In this document: in pieces, positions 61,970-64,000 of the stretch
How the letters are laid out: each line of letters opens with the position of its first letter
Numbering within the stretch: the first letter of the stretch is position 1
NCBI GenBank assembly: GCA_013215375.1
Contig: JABSRB010000010.1
Span: forward strand, 1 to 64,000
Direction of reading: 5' to 3'
Source: Oceanospirillaceae bacterium
GTDB taxonomy: Bacteria > Pseudomonadota > Gammaproteobacteria > Pseudomonadales > Balneatricaceae
Length of the DNA stretch: 64,000 nt
Position numbers and translations under genes: made by a program
The notes under the pieces: model-generated
Databases searched by the model: none
What the model was told of the DNA's origin: nothing
What the model saw: the letters and a program-made list of their open reading frames with translations, nothing else

Positions 61970-62737
61970 TTATTTTTGGTTAAAGACTCTCTCTAAGCAC
62001 ACACTGCAAGCTCTTACCTTATCGATACCGCGCTGTAACTGAGCTACCGTTTCTATCGGGACATCTAGTGAGAGCGCGTAATAAGCGTGGGATTTATTCA
62101 AAGTGTACACCACCTCATAGTCATTGGGATCAAAACCATGATCTGATAACAGCAATTTTGCCGTGTATTCAGAGTACGCCCACAGATCAATACGTCCTAG
62201 TGCCAGCATCCCCACCAGTGACTTGGCATAGGGTGTGGTAAGCAAATTACCCTGGTCATAGACAATATTTCGCACTAACTGCATGGCAACATCATCGCGG
62301 ATCCCGCCGACTAAATATTTTTTAATATCATGTTCATTTTGAATTTCAATGTAATGATCTTTTCTGGCTAGCAAGACGTTTTTAACCGCGGTAATTGGGC
62401 CGGCCCACTGGAATAAATGCTCTCTTTTTTCGGTGCGATTAGTACTAAATAACATGATGTTTTCAGCGGTCATCGCCGCGCGATATGCCCTTGGCCAAGG
62501 TTGAGTTTTTATCTTGCTAGTATCTAATACTAAACCCAGCTGCCCATAAGCCTCCTTAAGCATGCGCACTGAGACGCCGTCAGCTTCACCGTTATGGTTG
62601 ATATAGTTATAAGGTGGGTATTCTTCAGTGAGTAGCTCTAAATCTTGTAGGCTCGCAGCCATCGTTAGCGGCGCAGAAAAGAGCCACAACAGGCTCATAA
62701 AGGTATAGATAACAGTCTTAAGGACAAGATTTCTCAT
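61970..62737 (-). CDS. Periplasmic solute-binding protein (SBP family 3-like)
   Basis: A 255-aa protein with a signal peptide (ending MAASL) and a family-3 bacterial solute-binding domain: LELLTEEYPPYNYINHNGEADGVSVRMLKEAY, WPRAYRAAMTAENIMLFSTNRTEKRE and the late VGMLALGRIDLWAYSE. The class binds amino acids or other small solutes. It lies 72 bases downstream of the PhnE-like permease on the same strand, but family-3 proteins are not the usual PhnE partners (PhnD is family 12), so working together is uncertain. It may be a stand-alone periplasmic protein. Confidence 0.82.
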   Translation of the reverse strand: MRNLVLKTVIYTFMSLLWLFSAPLTMAASLQDLELLTEEYPPYNYINHNGEADGVSVRMLKEAYGQLGLVLDTSKIKTQPWPRAYRAAMTAENIMLFSTNRTEKREHLFQWAGPITAVKNVLLARKDHYIEIQNEHDIKKYLVGGIRDDVAMQLVRNIVYDQGNLLTTPYAKSLVGMLALGRIDLWAYSEYTAKLLLSDHGFDPNDYEVVYTLNKSHAYYALSLDVPIETVAQLQRGIDKVRACSVCLERVFNQK

Positions 62738-62768
62738 TTATGTATCCAATAATTAACGCTGCCAAGAT

Positions 62769-62804
62769 GTGGATAAGTCCTGTCCATTACTGACCTATTC
62801 ACAG
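62769..62804. promoter_or_regulatory. Two DnaA-box-like 9-mers
   Basis: TGTGGATAA (62769-62777, perfect on the reverse strand) and CTATTCACA (62796-62804, two mismatches to TTATCCACA) face each other in the 72-base gap before the binding-protein gene. Confidence 0.3.
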
Positions 62805-62809
62805 TCGCC

Positions 62810-64000
62810 TTAGTCTTTAGATCTCACTCTTATATGACTATCGTTAAACAACAATTGTATTTTCCGGGAGCATTGATCGAGCGCTACATTCAATAATGCA
62901 GTGATAAGCAGTAGGGCTAAAGCACGATCAAAACGTAAATCTTCAAAGGCTGAGTCAATGTAAAAACCTAATGTGGCAATACCTAATACACCTAAAATGG
63001 CGCTTTCGCGCAGTATGATTTCAGCCCGGTACATCAATAACGAAATAAACTGGGGGTAACTCTTGGGCAGCACTTTATAAAAATAACGGCTAAATGACAT
63101 CTTTGCAGCACGGTAATCGCCATCCACACGGCGCTGTAATAAATAACAAATCAAACCTGCATTGTGAATAGCCAGTGCGATAACTGCCGCCAGCATTGAG
63201 GGACCTAACAATAGTAACAAGATAAAGGCCAAAATGTATTCAGGAGTCGAACGCATGATTAACAGAGCACTGGCGCTGAATTTATCTACCAGCCAGTTAT
63301 CTTTAAACACAGCAACATTAGGTGCTAACAACATACAACACAGTGCCGTCGCAGCAACCGCCATCACCGACAATAGTACGGTATTAACCACCCCTTGCAG
63401 TCCCTGTAACATCACTAAATCACTCAGCCAACTTAGGTAACCAAGTACAATTTCTAGGACTGAATACCCTTGATTTTGCAGGCTAGCGGGCCAAATATCG
63501 GCACTGACAAAACGCCAAATATTCGCGTTGGAGTTAATAAAGTCATTGCTCGGCAAAAAATAGATTGATAACAGCAAATACAGCGGTAATAGGCCTAACT
63601 TCAGCCAATATTTAATACTGGCAATTAATAAGTAAAACGCCAGCAGTAAAGCGCCCGCATAAGAGTAATCACCTTGCTTAAACGCGGTCTCTAAATGGAA
63701 ACCTATAGTCGGCAGACCGACAAAACCCAGCACTGCGCTAGTGCGCACCCCACACTCAAAACGGTAGCGCAAATACGCGCTCATCTCCCCCCATACCTGT
63801 GGCATTAACACGTACAAAAAGTAGCTGAATTTAGCAGCGCCCTGCAGCCGTAATTGGTCTACTTTAAGCGGTGCCTGTTGGTATATATCGTGAAATACCC
63901 GCGCAAAAGTACAAGCGTAGGGAATGGCAATGGCCAGTATCGCACTGCTGGCAGACAAGCCGAATATTTGAATAAAAATTAGCGCCCAAAACAACTCGTG
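62810..64000 (-). CDS. PhnE-like ABC transporter permease (partial at window edge)
   Basis: An inner-membrane permease of the phosphonate/phosphite (PhnE) class. The frame stays open to the right edge, so the N-terminus is missing. About ten hydrophobic segments are seen, with two permease modules in tandem. Module 1 has the EAA-like loop RFECGVRTSAVLGFVGLPTIGF, and module 2 has RAEIILRESAILGVLGIATLGFYI. Tandem PhnE fusions occur in this family. A start at the TTG near 63994 would cut the first module, so it is not taken as real. The ATPase and binding protein (PhnC/PhnD types) are expected upstream, beyond the window. Confidence 0.88.
   Translation of the reverse strand, partial: HELFWALIFIQIFGLSASSAILAIAIPYACTFARVFHDIYQQAPLKVDQLRLQGAAKFSYFLYVLMPQVWGEMSAYLRYRFECGVRTSAVLGFVGLPTIGFHLETAFKQGDYSYAGALLLAFYLLIASIKYWLKLGLLPLYLLLSIYFLPSNDFINSNANIWRFVSADIWPASLQNQGYSVLEIVLGYLSWLSDLVMLQGLQGVVNTVLLSVMAVAATALCCMLLAPNVAVFKDNWLVDKFSASALLIMRSTPEYILAFILLLLLGPSMLAAVIALAIHNAGLICYLLQRRVDGDYRAAKMSFSRYFYKVLPKSYPQFISLLMYRAEIILRESAILGVLGIATLGFYIDSAFEDLRFDRALALLLITALLNVALDQCSRKIQLLFNDSHIRVRSKD

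Overview
The window (about 45% GC by eye) looks like a chromosomal segment of a marine-type gammaproteobacterium from the wider Pseudomonas/Cellvibrio branch. Grounds: an Rsd/AlgQ-family regulator, a Mip/FklB-type FKBP, a TIGR02444 protein and a YheS-type ABC-F ATPase lie close together, which from memory resembles the algQ neighbourhood of Pseudomonas. Intergenic regions also carry tandem heptamers and short palindromic or MITE-like repeats of the kind scattered through such genomes. No rRNA, tRNA, CRISPR array or intact transposase gene was found. Species cannot be named from the sequence alone.

Layout. 1-453: heptamer arrays. 454-1824: nicotinamide phosphoribosyltransferase (nadV type), followed by a gene-free stretch rich in DnaA-box-like 9-mers. 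2321-5931: an amino-acid export module (AraC regulator + LysE, divergent from a MarR-GNAT fusion + azlCD). 6150-8641: hydroxypyruvate isomerase-like protein and glutamate-cysteine ligase. 8754-14518: FliL-like protein, Rsd, WD40 lipoprotein, FKBP isomerase, TIGR02444 protein, ABC-F ATPase. 14694-21108: a fatty-acid desaturase, two poorly characterised genes and a large GMC oxidoreductase/alpha-beta hydrolase fusion. 21298-56272: a type VI secretion (T6SS) island. 56299-61361: caspase-fold lipoprotein, alpha/beta hydrolase lipoprotein and an autotransporter. 61459-64000: TIGR01244 protein, a periplasmic binding protein and a PhnE-like permease running off the right edge.

The T6SS carries a complete set of core genes. 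One minus-strand run is tssA-tssB-tssC-hcp-tagJ-tssE-tssF-tssG-tssH(clpV)-vgrG. It is followed by an effector-loading module: DUF6484, DUF2169 adaptor, a ketosynthase-like protein without catalytic residues, a DUF4150 (PAAR-like) protein with a predicted HNH-type nuclease tip, and a propeller-like candidate immunity protein. A repeat-flanked 208-aa orphan and a TIGR02270 HEAT-like protein come next. A second minus-strand run is tagH(FHA)-tssK-tssL-tssM-tagF-pppA, with a 2-oxoglutarate dioxygenase gene at its end; tssJ is divergent. A membrane Ser/Thr kinase beside tssA, the FHA protein and the PP2C phosphatase form a threonine-phosphorylation control circuit. TssL has one D-R-T-V-I motif, and the kinase tail has three related D/E-K-T motifs spaced exactly seven residues apart.

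Most worth following up: the kinase/TssL/FHA motif series; the pseudo-ketosynthase in the effector module; the 208-aa repeat-bracketed protein with an M-T-G-C motif and a His 15 residues later (a pattern like CNF1/BLF1-type deamidases); the nuclease/propeller pair; the GMC-hydrolase fusion with Cys at the nucleophile elbow; and two families of MITE-like repeats, each present twice.
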